DNA from: Acestrorhynchus altus
Lineage: Eukaryota; Chordata; Actinopteri; Characiformes; Acestrorhynchidae
Assembly: GCA_034509495.1 (NCBI GenBank)
Contig: CM067514.1
Span: 2,077,757 to 2,141,756 of the forward strand
Length of the DNA stretch: 64,000 bases
Reading direction: 5' to 3'
A model generated the notes under the pieces. The model was not told the DNA's origin and ran no database searches. It saw nothing but the letters and a program-made list of their open reading frames with translations. Position numbers and translations under genes: made by a program. Of this stretch, positions 33,291 to 45,880 are shown piece by piece. Position 1 is the stretch's first letter, and each line of letters opens with the position of its first letter.

Positions 33291-34480
33291 TTATTCATAG
33301 TTTAAATGACTTCCTAATAATCTGAGATTCTGGACTTTTCATGAGCTTTAAACCAAACATTAAAACACTTTGGATCAAAATAAAGAACCGAAATGAACAA
33401 AATAGATCAGTTCTAGTGGAGTCAGACTCACGACAGACAGACGTGTCCAACTGTGTGTGAGACGGACTGTCTCATCTATCCAAGTGATAAATGTTTGGGA
33501 TTGAAACACACGACCGACTGTGCTCCACTGATGCTCTTCGCCCCACTTTGGTAACATGCTGGGCGATATCCAATCCCCTTGTCTAATATACTCTAATCAG
33601 AACCAAGATAAACATGGGCCACGCTCAGTCAGAGACCACGGGGATGAGCAGCCCACGAGGTGGTAGAGGTTTATCAGGCCGCGGGATTGAGGCTGAAATT
33701 AGACACGAATGATGCAAAAAATGGCAGACGCCGGTGACTGAAGAGTGAAATGTCAAAATGTCAAAGGGATGCTGGGATTCAGCCAGTGTAGATGTTTGAC
33801 GGTGTTGTTTGCCCTGTTGTGGGTCATGAGAATGTTCTTTTAAGCACACACACACACACACACACTGGCTGTGTTCATTTTTTCCAGCCCGATAGGTTAG
33901 CTGAGGTTAGCCTGGGTGGACGCGTTAAAGGTTTGTCAGAATGAGAGGACTGTATTAATTCATTGCCTGGTCCTGTATGAGAAAGCTGGGCGACGGCGCT
34001 TCCCAGTGAGAGCGCGATGGGGAGGGTTGGAGAGTGAGTACATGTTTTTGAGTGGTGCGGGTCTAGTGGTCAAGCCCTCCACTCCATGTTCAACTGAATC
34101 AGGCCTCAGACTGGCCCACTCAGGAATGCATGGGACTGTTTGTGTTGGACGCGCCTCTATGTGGTCTTAACCCATTTCCTTGTACTAGGCACAACAGTTA
34201 ACTCATGCACTCACACACCGAACAAAACACTGCTTCTTCCAGCACAACTGCTGTGGGGAGGGCTTGTAAAATACTGTTAAAACACACCACTCTTCGAAAA
34301 AAAAAGCCAAATAAGACTGGTTTTATTATATTTTTTTTATGAAAGTGCCACCGCAGTTAAAGGAAGACTCTATCTTTGGGTGGAAAATGCGAAACGAGAC
34401 GTCATACAGCTTCGTACTTGAAAGGTCTCTTTTAAGGCAGAGGTAAAAGGCGTGCTTATCAAAATAATCTGGAGAGGACG
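33291..34480. other. Unassigned sequence
   Basis: Contains a short (AC)n at 33844-33864 and possible SINE-like words near 34050 ('gtgcgggtctagtggtcaag'). No gene recognised. Confidence 0.3.
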
Positions 34481-35315
34481 AACATATATCAAAGTCCAGT
34501 GTGTGTCCAGTTTTTCGGCTTTGAGACGTAGTCGGAAAAAATCTGCAGCCTATAACATAAGGACGACCGGGGGGAGCTGATAGTGGGGCGAACGTAGGTG
34601 AGGTGGTGGTGGTGGTGGGGGGCTCGTCCGTGGGTATTTTGCAGCTCTGAGGAGCCGACGGCTTTATTCATGTCAGCAAACAGTGCAGCAATCTCCCAGA
34701 GAAATAGGCTTTGTGTCTGCTGGGGTCCCAACAGAGCGGTCCTACAGATCTCTCCAATCTAAAAAGCTCGGCCTGTGAACAGAAAGCACACAGAACAACT
34801 CAGGGCCAATTCCCAGCAACCCTGTCCCTCCCCTCCCTGCCCACAGACACTGTTTTCTTTGGCAGGCCACTAACTCCTTGACAACTTGAGCAAGGAACCT
34901 GTTATAAAGACGCTGAGGGTATAAAAAAGGCCTACCTTATAGGTTGCGCTGCCAGACAGGTAAGCCTGTTTAGAGTGGAAAATGGGATATCGCAGGCGGC
35001 CTTCGCGGATACAAAGATCACATTGTTTAAATGTTGAAAAGGAAGAAATATATTGCAGCTAAACGAAGCCACCACTGCTGCAGTTCCAGCTACGCTGCAA
35101 AAACGATGTCTTGGCGAGTAGAATCCACCAAAATGTGGTCAAAAAGATCTGATTTCTCATTTTCTGATCGATGTTTGAATGTCACACGATTATTTAACTG
35201 ATAACCAACGTATTTTGGACGTGATTCAGTCGGATTTCGCGCTGTTTTACGTTGTTCAAGCATTATTTCTTGATGAAAAGTCAATTATTATTACATTTTT
35301 GGACAAAAGCACTTA
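34481..35315. other. Unique block, candidate conserved non-coding DNA
   Basis: Repeat-free apart from (GGT)n-like sequence at 34598-34617. 34860-34980 is compositionally even. ORFs (34489-34731, 35090-35284) are unrecognised. Confidence 0.27.
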
Positions 35316-36105
35316 AAATAAGGGTTCTCGACCTTTTCCTTTATTGGTGAAAAGTATAAAACCGGCCACAAAACAACAAAACCTTTTTGAAATAATTGTT
35401 TTTACCTCGAAACCTTTTGTAAGGAACTGATTTGATGCAGTTTTATCCAGAAATGTTGACATCTGTCAGCGCCGGCCAATCAACCGAACCCAGCATGTAG
35501 ATTTAGCTTGACTGACTCGCTCTCCTCGCGTTCCTTTACTCAGCGAACTCTGCTGGTGTGTGTGTTTTACCTCTAAACAAAACAAACTCAGCAGGGTGCT
35601 TCTAGAGTTCTATATTAGAAGGTGCAGAGATTGTAATACCGTGTATAAATAATAGAACTATATTATATAGAAATAAAACTGCTGTCGCTTAAAAAACGAT
35701 GACTCTAAACTCACAATGAGAAATGTTAGATATTTAGACCAGGTTTAAGAGGAATTAGAGACTTTTCCAGTGTAGAGCTTCACAGAGCATCTCTATTCTC
35801 TGATGAAATCTGTAGGTTCACCTTTCTGTGTGTGAAACATGTCCCGGCAGAATCACGGTATTAAACGGTTCATCGCTCCACACCAATCACAGCCTCCAAG
35901 AATTGGACGACTGTTGTGTGTGACTGACCTCACTGACCTGACTCAGGGGAAGTGACCTGAAACCTCAGGGTATCTCTGCGAGCAGCACGTTTGTGAGCTC
36001 GAACTATTTAGAACTGGACTTCAGAGCGTTACTGAAGTGATTTTTTTAGGGTGGTCATACGCCTTAGCAGTGTCCTTAACCTTTAGAACTCCAGGACAGT
36101 TTGGG
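35316..36105. other. Unassigned, possibly an old DNA transposon
   Basis: 'agggttctcgaccttttcct' at 35322 resembles a hAT terminal repeat, but no matching right end was found. No coding capacity. Confidence 0.25.
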
Positions 36106-36245
36106 GGATGCTTTTGTAGTTTGATGTACTTGTTTCACCAAAACATCAAAGTATTTGTAGGAGACAATCATACTTGAACTTCAAGAGGATCTCCTTTAAA
36201 TATGTTTTATTTTTTTTTTTTTTGGCAAATAAAAGTACGTCATCT
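36106..36245 (+). repeat. Dispersed repeat X, copy X5
   Basis: 'tttgtagtttgatgtacttg', 'aaagtatttgtaggagacaa' and 'tcaagaggatctcctttaaa' match X4. Short and diverged. Confidence 0.55.
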
Positions 36246-37098
36246 ACAAATACATCCAGCAAGATTGAGCTTGGGTTCTAAAGGTCAAAAACACGGTCAA
36301 GTTTGGGACGGATTTCTTTTGTACAACCTTCCTTAGAAACACATTTGATAACCCATGCGATCCTTGTGGCAAGTGGTCGAAAAAGGACAAGGCGGAAGAG
36401 GTGAGGTTTGACTTGACTGACAAGTACCCTGTCCAGCTGGAGCAGAGAGAGAGAGAGAGAGAGAGACACTCACTCATCAGTGGCTTTCAGACTAAGATGT
36501 CTTTCCATTCCTCTTTTGTCCAACTCCTCCAGATCCTCCCTCCACTTGAGGCATGCTGCTGCTGACGCTGGGGAAGGTGTGCCAAGTGGGTTTCAATTCG
36601 AAATTACAGGCCTTTTTCCGTTTCACTTGTCACTGGAAAGAACACGCCATTCACCATGCCAGGCTCAGCCGGGGAGGATATGCGAGCAATGCTGACAAAA
36701 TGTCCTCCCCGGTGCCGAGAACGCACTGCGAAATAATACAAAACAAATCATATGGAATGGTCCAGAAATAAAGAGTGGACACGGTGATGGTGTAAAAACG
36801 TTTGAAATGCCATCTCGACACACATCAATCAGATCCCATCAGCAGGAGGACCAGATATTTCACAAAGAAACACTTTCCTCCAGCATCATCACACGTAAGA
36901 CAACACAAAATTCAGGCGTCTCTCAGACAGGGAACGTGTCCTCTCAAGCTGTTATCCCCCATTCAACGACCTTTTAACCCCTTAAGGGTCAAAAATCACC
37001 CACCACCACATTTAAATGCAGAGAAAACATGAAGTTCGATGAATAAAATAAAGATTGGAGCTGCATATTATAACCCACCAGTTATAAAATCCTTTACA
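36246..37098. other. Unique sequence, part candidate conserved non-coding DNA
   Basis: (GA)n at 36444-36466. Otherwise repeat-free, with no recognised domains in the short ORFs. Confidence 0.28.
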
Positions 37099-37132
37099 TC
37101 CACACACACACACACACACACGCACACACACA
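37099..37132. repeat. (CA)n microsatellite
   Basis: CA run with one CG interruption. Confidence 0.96.
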
Positions 37133-37829
37133 CCCTCTCTCCACCCATGGTAATTGCGAGTCTCTGCTGCAGCTGTGAAAGCGGCTCAGGGGGCTGAATC
37201 TCGTCCGAATCCACCTGAGGGTTTAAAGCTCAATTAAGCTATTTTATTTTAGTGCTTAATTAAGGACGGGTCATTTTTCTGACCGTTAGGATACACGGTG
37301 TACACAGAATATTAAGACAGCACAGGGTTTAAGAGTTCACGCAGAGTCCCCAAATAAAACAAAGCAGAACATCCAACCTACACATGAACATCATTCCCTT
37401 TGGATTCCGGATTTTCCAACTGTGCCTGATTAGGTAAGTGTTCTTTGTTCTGTTGACAAATTGATTCTAAACGGATCTAAACGGCCAGATGACCTGAGCC
37501 ACTGGCCCTTGATTTATAGTATCCATAAAGCACAGCACACCATAGAGGCACATGCATGAAGTGAATATATATGAACTGTAAAGCTTGAGGTCAGTAAACT
37601 GGATGGGGTTGCTGTTTAAAAATGCTGACCAGCACGTTTGCCGGGGCAAACTCACGTATTCATAACAATTCAGTAGATCCCATTCACCTGACTATCTCTC
37701 CAGTGCACACATGGAGAGAGGTTCTGGTACCAAAATCAGATGACAAAAAGCTCCTACATAAGAGTCATCTGAAATTCAGTCTTAAGCTATTTATCTCAGT
37801 AATGCTCAATTCCTACACACACACACACT
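37133..37829. other. Unique sequence
   Basis: AT-rich with 'gctcaattaagctattttat' near 37228 and 'tgcttaattaaggacgg' near 37253. No gene. Confidence 0.28.
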
Positions 37830-38340
37830 GATCAACCATAACATTATGACCACCTCCTTATTTCTGATCTTCAATGCTCAGGAGCCCACATTCTCAGCAC
37901 TGCACTCACACTGACATGGTAGTGGTGTGTTGGTGTGTGTTCCTGGTACGAGTGGATCAGACACAGCAGGGCTGCTGGAGTGAGAACAGTCCGAGAACAG
38001 TCCACCGACCAGAAACGTCCAGCCGGCAGCGTCCTGCGGGCAGCGTCCTGTGAGCACTGATGAAGGACTAGAGGACGACCAACGCAAACTGTGCAGAAAC
38101 AGATGAGCTTCTGTCTCTGACTTTACATCTACAAGGTGGTGACACTCGGTTGGAGTGTCTGATAGAGTGGACAGTGAGTGGACACAGTGTTTAAAGCACT
38201 TGATCTGATCCACTTGTACCAGTGCAACACACCACCACCGTGTCAGTGTGACTGCAGTGCTGAGAATGACCCACCACCCACCACGTAATAGCTGCTCTGT
38301 GGTGGTCCTGTGGGCTCCTGACCATTGAAGATCAGCAAGA
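37830..38340. mobile_element. Foldback element, truncated copy
   Basis: Starts 'gatcaaccataacattatga' exactly as the copy at 15678 and shares 'gagtggatcagacacagcag', 'ctgatgaaggactagaggac' and 'ttctgtctctgactttacat'. The inner inverted arms remain ('tcttcaatgctcaggagccc' pairs with 'gggctcctgaccattgaaga'). The right terminal 'cataatgttatgg' end is lost. Confidence 0.85.
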
Positions 38341-39000
38341 CCTATCACAGTATCCTAGAGTTCTGCAGAACAAGAAGCTGCTCGGTTCTGTTAGGTTTTA
38401 AAGACAACAGCAAAGTAGCAGCCTGGAAACCACTGTTTCCTCTTCTCTCTATGAAGGGCATAATTTGACGACTTCAAGGCATTTCCTCCTTTATCAGAGA
38501 ACTCCCTTTCACAATTTTGTTCCAGCTTAAATGGGATTTTCCATAAAAGCCACAGTAAACACATACTTCCCAGGCAAAACGCTTCCTCTCCATAATTTCA
38601 CTCAGCTTTGCCTTTATGGCAGCCAGCGAGCTATAAAGTGAGCGGGGCAGCCGCGTCAGATCCCAGTGTTAATTGTTTTCTCCTTTCGTGGAAAGACGTG
38701 GCGTCGTTCTTCGAGCAGGGTGTTCTAGCTCAGCCTCGGGCTTCAGCTGCAGCTAATAGAAGGATTGTCATGTTGGTGTTTCATACTCACAACAGCTGTT
38801 TGTGTGTACAGTCTGAATGCTGTTGGTGGAGAAAAGGAAAAACACTCAATAGCAGTGTTTTGATTCGTTGAGACTGTCGCATGAAAATAAAAAAAGGGGG
38901 GTGCGAGAGGGGCGCGACGGCTGCTCCGGGGTAAGTTGTGATATCTTGACAGTATTCTTTCTCTCTTTTGTGAAAAAACATGACATATAATAGCGAGTAA
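38341..39000. other. Unique block, candidate conserved non-coding DNA
   Basis: 38440-38680 is repeat-free with 'cacaattttgttccagctta' and 'gggattttccataaaagcca'. Small ORFs are uninformative. Confidence 0.32.
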
Positions 39001-41039
39001 CACACTGTTTTCCTTTCATCCCCCGAGACAGTGCTTCGCTCTATCTATATGTGTGTTGTGCGACTGTGCACTAAACGCACAATGGAGCTCATCCTCAGGC
39101 CTGCCGGGTAAACGCACACCGACATGCTCGGCTGATGTGTTGGGCGTAATTCTGCGAGAGGGCTCTCGCGTGGTTGTGACAGTTCATCATCACGTCTCTT
39201 TCATTCTTAGAGAAAGGCACCTAGCCTCCCTGCGGAGGACCACCATGGAGGCCTGCCAATCAGCAGCCGGTCCCTACCCACCCCGCACCCATGTTTGCAC
39301 AAATGCCGTGACCAGGTCGTGACACAAATATCAATCCAGAACCCCGCAGACCTTTACCAGCCTGCGGAAATAACTCACACTCCTGCTCGAGCGTGGGAGC
39401 CCAGCGTCCAATACTGGAACACAATTCAAATGAAGGGTCGGCCTCCCTTTTCATTCCCCTTTTCAAAGAGCCCCGATCAATATAGCATGTACCGAGCGCC
39501 GATCCCACAAAGGCCGAAATATATGTAAACTTTTGTTTTACATGCAGTGTCTTTGGAATCCACTTCAAATGGAGGCTACTTCAAACACTGGGCGCCCACA
39601 AGACTTTGATCTGGGTGTGAATGCAATAAAGTTATGTTGCATTAAATTTTAAAAAGTGGACTTTAAAAAACAGGAGGCCGGCAAGAAACCTGGACTGAAG
39701 TAAAAGGGGAGGAAAAAAAGGAGCCCCTCCAGAAGTCAGGATGAGCCTCATTAAAGCACAATGTGTCTTTAGAAGTCAAACAATCGATCGCTGGCATAGA
39801 CAGCGCCTCTCGATGGATCTGACTGTGAATTAGAATAAACAGTACACAAATAGAAGAGGCCTTGAGGTTCAAAGAAAGCAACGCACATCTACTACATCAG
39901 GAATGCTAGGAAACTTCCACGGAGCGTTCACAGAGGTAAGGTTGTGGGAAACACAGCTGGAAAAAGAAAAGAAAGATTAATTGCTGTGCACCGGATTTTA
40001 GTACCATGACAAAATGATCAGCTGACGCGGTCGCCAAAATATTAACCCGTCTAAGTTATTGCTCTCGGTGGCCACGGTTCATACAATTAATGGCCCCAGT
40101 GGGAAACTTACGGGACATTTTCTCTGACTTTGTAACATTAATTCAATCTGACATGATACTCCATTGTACTAGACATTCATCTGTCTCATGTGACGTCATT
40201 GTGGGACGGCGCTGCCATGGGAGAATCAAAAACTACTGCCACCAAATAATAATAATTAATTCATTTTATTGACTTTATTTACTCAAATTCCTGACCATCC
40301 TATCATATACAAGACATTTTATTACTTTAGTTAGAGCCAGATAATAAGACCAGGCCAGTCATGATAATGATTTTTGTTTGGACGATATATTCTCCCCTAA
40401 ATAATTGTGATTAACAATATTATTTTAATATTAAAATATTGAATTATAGACCCATCTTCACTTAACTTTAAATTATAAAGACTATTCCGACGTCCCAAAA
40501 ATGGGAAATCTTGAGGGCAGCAAAAATGGTCGAGGTCCGTTCAATTTATCGTACGATAACGTAAGTCAAGAACAGGCTTAAATATGAATAATTTTTGCAG
40601 TTTTATCTATTAGTGTTGTAGTACTTCGCAGAGCTCTGACCAGCTCTGACCAGTCCAGAAGACCTCTGAATGCAGCCTGCGGTATCTGGCACAGTTTAAG
40701 ATATGAGGCGGAACCTCCATCAGCGGTGTTGCCAGTTCACTGGTCATCCTTCCTTGGATCACTGTTAGGTACTGACCACTGCATACCAGGAACATCCCAC
40801 AAGACGTGCCTGGTGTTTTGGTCAAGTTCTGACCTAGTTGTCAAAGTTTGGTTCCTGTCAGATTCTTACACTTGAGCAACTGTTCCATTACTGATTAATA
40901 CATCCACCCTGGACAGATATCACGGGAGCAACATTAATGACACTCTCCTCTTTCAATATCCAATCAAAAACAAGCTTGAACAAGAGAGCAACTCAAATAT
41001 TACTTAATATTGATTTATTCACTTGTAGCTACAGTTTAT
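39001..41039. other. Unique block, candidate conserved non-coding DNA
   Basis: About 2 kb with no recognised transposon. 39300-39640 ('cggaaataactcacactcct', 'tgtaaacttttgttttacat') is the most conserved-looking by composition. 40230-40490 is very AT-rich. No ORF has a recognised domain. Confidence 0.3.
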
Positions 41040-41362
41040 TTGCTTGTAAGGACAATAAAAAAAAAATCACATCTCAGAAATCGTGTAGGAAATTGATCCT
41101 CCAATAGTTTTTTTGTTTGTTTTTGAGCTGAAAATGCAATAATTTGTAATATTGTCCATTATTTGAGCTATTTTTTATAATTATATGTTTTTCAAAATGT
41201 GGTCCAAATAAAGTGAAAATCAACCCGAATGTCCTTTATTATTTTTGATATTTATGTATCAGTATTATCTCTTCTCAGGACTTTTATTCTGAAATTTGAA
41301 CACTGTGTTAGCCCTTCCCCTTCTTGTGATAAGTCAGAGTCAGTCCTGAGCTGCATGCAAGT
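41040..41362 (+). repeat. Dispersed repeat X, copy X7 with one degenerate VNTR unit
   Basis: 'tttttgagctgaaaatgcaa', 'aggacttttattctgaaatt' and 'gaacactgtgttagcccttc' match X6. The following stretch 'cttgtgataagtcagagtca' is a degenerate single 52-bp unit. Its right end lies close to Tc1-A copy e. Confidence 0.6.
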
Positions 41363-41384
41363 CCAGCATATGCATTTAAACTTT

Positions 41385-41660
41385 TGAGACTCTTGAGACG
41401 GCAGCAGTGGAACAGAGCACCGGAGTGTGTGTTCAGAAAAGGTAGAACCACTGGTTGCAGAACCTCATTAACGTAACATTGGTCTGTTAAAGTTAAAAAC
41501 ACCAGACCTTCTGGATGTGTGACAGCAAAGCGTTGACCTTGGCGCTGACCACGGTGCCTCCATACAAGGGTTCTCTGGTCGTCTCCACTGAGACAAAAGC
41601 AGGACGCACTGAAGAGGACCTGCTGCCGTTCTGGGTGCGTCTTTCTGATGGAGTATACCG
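41385..41660 (-). mobile_element. Tc1-A transposase fragment, copy e (internally deleted)
   Basis: The minus strand has 'NEVLQPVVLPFLNTHSGALF' directly followed by 'HCCRLKSLK', so the QQDDARPHT block with the catalytic Asp is deleted. Upstream is 'SVRPAFVSVETTREP', present in diverged form in copy a. Truncated before the Glu block. Confidence 0.82.
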
Positions 41661-42604
41661 CCCTACACTGTTACACACCCACCGCAACCCAGCGTTAGGT
41701 ACCTGCTGCATGAGCAAGGTTCCCGACAGATGAATAAAACATGCGCTGTGGACATATTTCACTGAACATAAGTTAATCAAATGTCCTAAAAGTAAAGATA
41801 TGCATCTTAAGAAAGAGGACCGATGAGACAATTCCGGTCAGGAGCAGCGATCACCCTCGCCTGCAACTGTTCCGTCTGGCAGCACTTTGAGAAACCATCA
41901 CACCGAACTGGTTGTTAACATATTAGGGAATAATTTGGTCCGGAGGTGGGTCCGTATTTGGGGTGGGGATCTTTTCCATTAGAGTCTGATTAAATAATGA
42001 TAAGCTGGTGAATTTTTACTGTGGCATTACGGTGGTGGGAGACCATGACCCACTTTAAGCTTTCACATCTGATACAGATCTTGCCTTTGATAGTTCTTTC
42101 AATGCAGACACTCTCTGACAGTCACTTTTGGGTATTAAAATATGTCTCTCCATCATTTTTTGCTCCTCCGCAGCAGAGTGTGCACTTTTAAATGGAGGAC
42201 ATGCAGATCTGTGGGCTAAGGTGAATGTGACTGAGTGATGTCTCCTATAATCTGTTGGACGTGTTATTCTAGAGGAGGATATTGAGGCTGCCCTCATGAA
42301 AGATTTATCTGGAAAGAGTGGCTGAGGAGAGATGGAGCGAGGAGAGGAGCGAGAGAGCGCGAGAGAGAGAGACGAGAGGAGAGAGGAATGAACACAATTC
42401 ACAATTCATAAGGAGGGACATTGACAAATTCCTGTCACACGTCGGGTTGGTGTTCAATTGCCATGACAGAAATCACACAGCGGCCGTTTTCAATACCAGC
42501 GAAACAGACGAGGAACACAGTTTGGATGAGATGTCAAACCGTCTGTAATAGAGCAATCATTGATATTGAACTGGATGAGTGTGTGGAAATCAACGCTTTA
42601 TACA
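41661..42604. other. Unassigned sequence
   Basis: GA-rich stretch at 42318-42388. The ORFs here are purine-tract artefacts. No gene recognised. Confidence 0.3.

Positions 42605-42605
<1 letters not shown>

Positions 42606-42661
<56 letters not shown>
42606..42661. repeat. (AC)n microsatellite
   Basis: Perfect AC run of about 56 bases. Confidence 0.98.
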
Positions 42662-42664
<3 letters not shown>

Positions 42665-42784
42665 CTGGAGCGCTACAATGTGTCAAACATGCTCAGAAAG
42701 CTTAGAGAGGCTTTGTTGGTGCTAACTCTTAACTCTAAGCCCCTAGGCAGAGATCTAACACAAAGCTCATAATCTGCCAGTATG

Positions 42785-42785
<1 letters not shown>

Positions 42786-42815
<30 letters not shown>
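42786..42815. repeat. (TG)n microsatellite
   Basis: Perfect TG run of about 30 bases. Confidence 0.97.
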
Positions 42816-42817
<2 letters not shown>

Positions 42818-42914
42818 CTCTGCGCTGGGGAGATGCTTCCAGAGGAAAGATTCAGCTTTTTTCTATTTCGAGACCAATTCCATTCAACTTTTAGACCCAC
42901 CAGTTTACACTGGC

Positions 42915-43150
42915 TGCATTTCCACCAAAGGAACCTGTGTTCTTCAACTGGTTCCTTTCAAGCTTATTAGAAGCTTTGTGTTTCTAAGTGATCCATCCTG
43001 CATTTACACCAGTTTTAGTGGAACCAAAAATATGCAATCAACAGAGGGCGCTGCACAGCATCAGTAAACGGAAGTGAGAAGACGGTAGCATGAATAGACG
43101 GACTGCGTGCATTTGTTCTGCTACAGATGTTTGGTTTTCTCCAAAAACAT
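42915..43150 (+). mobile_element. hAT-like nonautonomous repeat, copy G2
   Basis: 'gcatttccaccaaaggaacc', 'gcatttacaccagttttagt', 'acagagggcgctgcacagca' and 'ggttttctccaaaaa' match G1 and G3. Immediately followed by Tc1-C sequence. Confidence 0.7.
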
Positions 43151-43269
43151 GTTCTGCATTAGTGGAAAAGTGTGCACAGTCTCATCAGCATCTCAGACCA
43201 AATCAAATGCTCTGTATTTAGCCCCTCACTTCAGCCACACCTCCCTTCTCCTGATCATGTTCCCAACAT

Positions 43270-43580
43270 GGAGTTACAGCCCAGAAAAGTGTCTGCTGAA
43301 CAGACAAGCACAATCGAGAAGTTGAATAAGAGACAATCACAAAAACCAGGATCTGAAGTTCAATTATTTGGACACAGTAACAAAAGACATGTTTGGATCA
43401 AACCAAACACATCATTTGGGCACAAGAACCACATACCAGCTGTGAAGCATGGTGGGGGAAGTTTTGGGTGTGGAGATCTCCCCATCATAGAAACCACAAT
43501 GAGATCTTTATGGTATCAGAGGGGGTTTGAGGAGAACGTAAGAGCATCTGTACAAAGACTGACACTGAAACATCACAGAG
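43270..43580 (+). mobile_element. Tc1-C transposase remnant, copy 2
   Basis: Open frame 43172-43858 contains 'SEVQLFGHSNKRHVWIKP', 'IPAVKHGGGSFGCGDLPI' and 'ETTMRSLWYQ', matching Tc1 transposase (ELFGHNDxxYVWR, PTVKHGGGSIMLWG). Compared with the copy at 18380, a deletion joins KHGGGS to GCGDL. Codons after about 43580 have no match. The first catalytic Asp block and the Asp/Glu part are missing. Confidence 0.78.
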
Positions 43581-44529
43581 CTGAAAGAATTCCGCATGGA
43601 GTGGGAACGTCGTTCTTCCAGTCGATGTCAGAGACGGTAGACGGTTCTAGAAACATCTCACTGACATTATTTCAGCCAAAGGAGGAGATACAGATATTAG
43701 GATATATGGGTTTTAATTTTTTTGATCCCAAGAAATGGATTTTTATTAAATATGTTTTTGAAAATTACATTTTAAAGACGGTTCTTCAGTTGTATGTGTT
43801 AAGTTATATCACCTCCATCTCTCAGTACAGTTCAAATGATCAAATCTTCATAGGTTGAAACATGTCAAGGTCAAAGGTGGCTTTCCTGAAGATCTCCACA
43901 GCATACTATATATTAAGTCTCTGGCTACTGTCCTCCTTGCATTTGCAGGCAATAGCAATTACACCCAGCGAGGGATAAATGGCAGCGAGGCATGGAATCC
44001 GCCTGCCAGGTTATAGAGGGGTTAACATTTTAGAGGTCAGTTATCTAATTCCATCCAGCGAGCCCCATTTCCAAAATGACTACTGTGGTTTAAAAGCTTC
44101 GAAAGCCCTACAAACACTGTATCTCTGGTACAATGGGGCCATCTCAACAATAAGGGTTAAGTTCGGGTCAAGCTTCACTAAGTGAACACATAATAGACTT
44201 GGTTTCAGAGATGACCTCCATCTAAAACAAAATGGTCCCTTTGGAGTAAATTGATAATGATGACCATTTACTGCCTGTTACTTGTAGCTTTTTAGCAAAG
44301 ATGAGAGTCTTCCAGTGTCCAAGGAAAGAGGAGACGGAGGAAAAAAAGGAGGATAAAGAGAAGAAAGACGAAGTGCGTTTCTCCCTCTTTTTTTTTAGAC
44401 TAACTAGATCTCAAAAGTGGTGATGATCAGTAACCATGTAGCTTATTCCAAAACATATTTCTTAATCTCAGAAACAACATCATTAGATGAAATATGAAGA
44501 ATGGAATATGGGAAGAATGTTAGTTTCTT
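43581..44529. other. Unique block, candidate conserved non-coding DNA
   Basis: 43860-44200 is repeat-free with 'tctaattccatccagcgagc' and 'actactgtggtttaaaagct'. 44330-44395 is purine-rich. No coding signature. Confidence 0.32.
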
Positions 44530-45025
44530 CAGTGCAACTTTTTAGTTGACATACTTTTGTCAAAAGATTAGAAAAGTATTAATAGGAGACAGTGATGCAC
44601 ACCAAATATTATTTCATATCATCTTACTGTCAGTTCAGAGGCTACTAAAATATTTCTACATTTGAGATTTTGAGGGGTTTTCTTTGCGTATAGGGACTAA
44701 AACACTGCAGGAATTCTGAATAATGGTATGTAATGATTAGATTGACCAGGAGTTTTAAATAAAATAAAATAACAGACGTTATTTATTTATTTATTTATTT
44801 TAGTATCATCCCTCAGGACTTTTATTCTGAAATTCGAACACTGTGAGCAAAGAAAGAGAGCAACCAGCCCCTCCCTTCTCATTTTCCTTGACATCATCAG
44901 CCCCGCCCCTCTCTCTGATCAGTCAGAGTCTGTATGCAGGTTGAGCATTAGCCCCGCCCCCTCTCTCTGATCAGTCAGGGTCTGTATGCAGGTTGATCAT
45001 GTTCACGTGGACAGAGCATTAAACA
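44530..45025 (+). repeat. Dispersed repeat X with two 52-bp VNTR units, copy X6
   Basis: Longest X copy: 'aaagtattaataggagacag', 'ctactaaaatatttctacat', (ATTT)n at 44780-44800, 'aggacttttattctgaaatt', then two tandem units beginning 'agccccgcc' at 44899 and 44950 (period 51), then 'gttcacgtggacagagcat'. It links the X body to the VNTR array also seen at 23409. Confidence 0.8.
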
Positions 45026-45878
45026 TGCACTGGAAGCTCCTTTGGGATTTAAACTGGGATTTAATTCCTCTTGAGGTTAGTAGGTAGTTATATGTATTTC
45101 ATGTTATTCTGATCCCGAGTTTTTAAATCTAGAGGGGTAATTATGTAATTCAGTTTATAAGATTTAAGCAAAACTGCTCCTCTGGATCCTCTTAAGGTGC
45201 TTCAAAGAACCTTCAAGAACCATGAACTTTTATTAAACGTTCCATGAAGCATCTCAGGTTCCTCCACAGTTTCAGATTTCCTCAAAAGTTCCTCAAGTAT
45301 CTTCATGACAGTGAAATGTCTACACTTGTCCATCTTCACGACTGCACCTTCATTCATGAGCTCCTTGCATGAACTGAATTGTTTATGGAGAGAATTCGTT
45401 AAGTCGGAGTGGATTTAAGTAAACAGTGGAGAAACCTGTGAAGTGGAGGAGATCTCTAGCGGAACGTTGAACAGGTAATGGAATTAATGTTTTTATGGTG
45501 GAATTTCTGAGCTGTTGTCCTGAATTATGTGGAACACGTGGAACTCTGAGTGTTTAAGTCAATATTGGATTTGAACGGGACATTTTACAGTTGAGCCGAG
45601 TTGTGTTCGCAGTCGTGAGTGAGTCTCTCCTGCACTGTGGGATTTGTCCAGCCGGTGTCCAGACGGCACTGTGCAACCTGAGCGACTGTCATTCACTAAA
45701 ATATTCGTTCATTAATCGGAATCAAGGTAAAAGTCATTCATCGTAATATTGATGAATCATTTGCAGGATCAAAAGTTAAGTGCTGCAATTTGGCTCAGTT
45801 CAATACTCTTAATTTCAATACTATTATATCGTTAAGCTATGTGTGGAATAAAGTAAGACATCATTTTATGAATGCTGA
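45026..45878. other. Unassigned sequence
   Basis: 45180-45300 has several 'gttcctc'/'gaacctt' words resembling the 'agaacc' repeat at 54590. The rest is unrecognised. Confidence 0.3.
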
Positions 45879-45880
45879 TA

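Noticed and set aside
35316..36105. Complete hAT element starting 'agggttctcgacctttt'
   Set aside because: No inverted right end or 8-bp target duplication could be found, so only a weak note is kept.
43172..43858. 228-codon ORF as a functional transposase
   Set aside because: Only about 90 codons match Tc1; the DDE core is missing and an internal deletion is evident.
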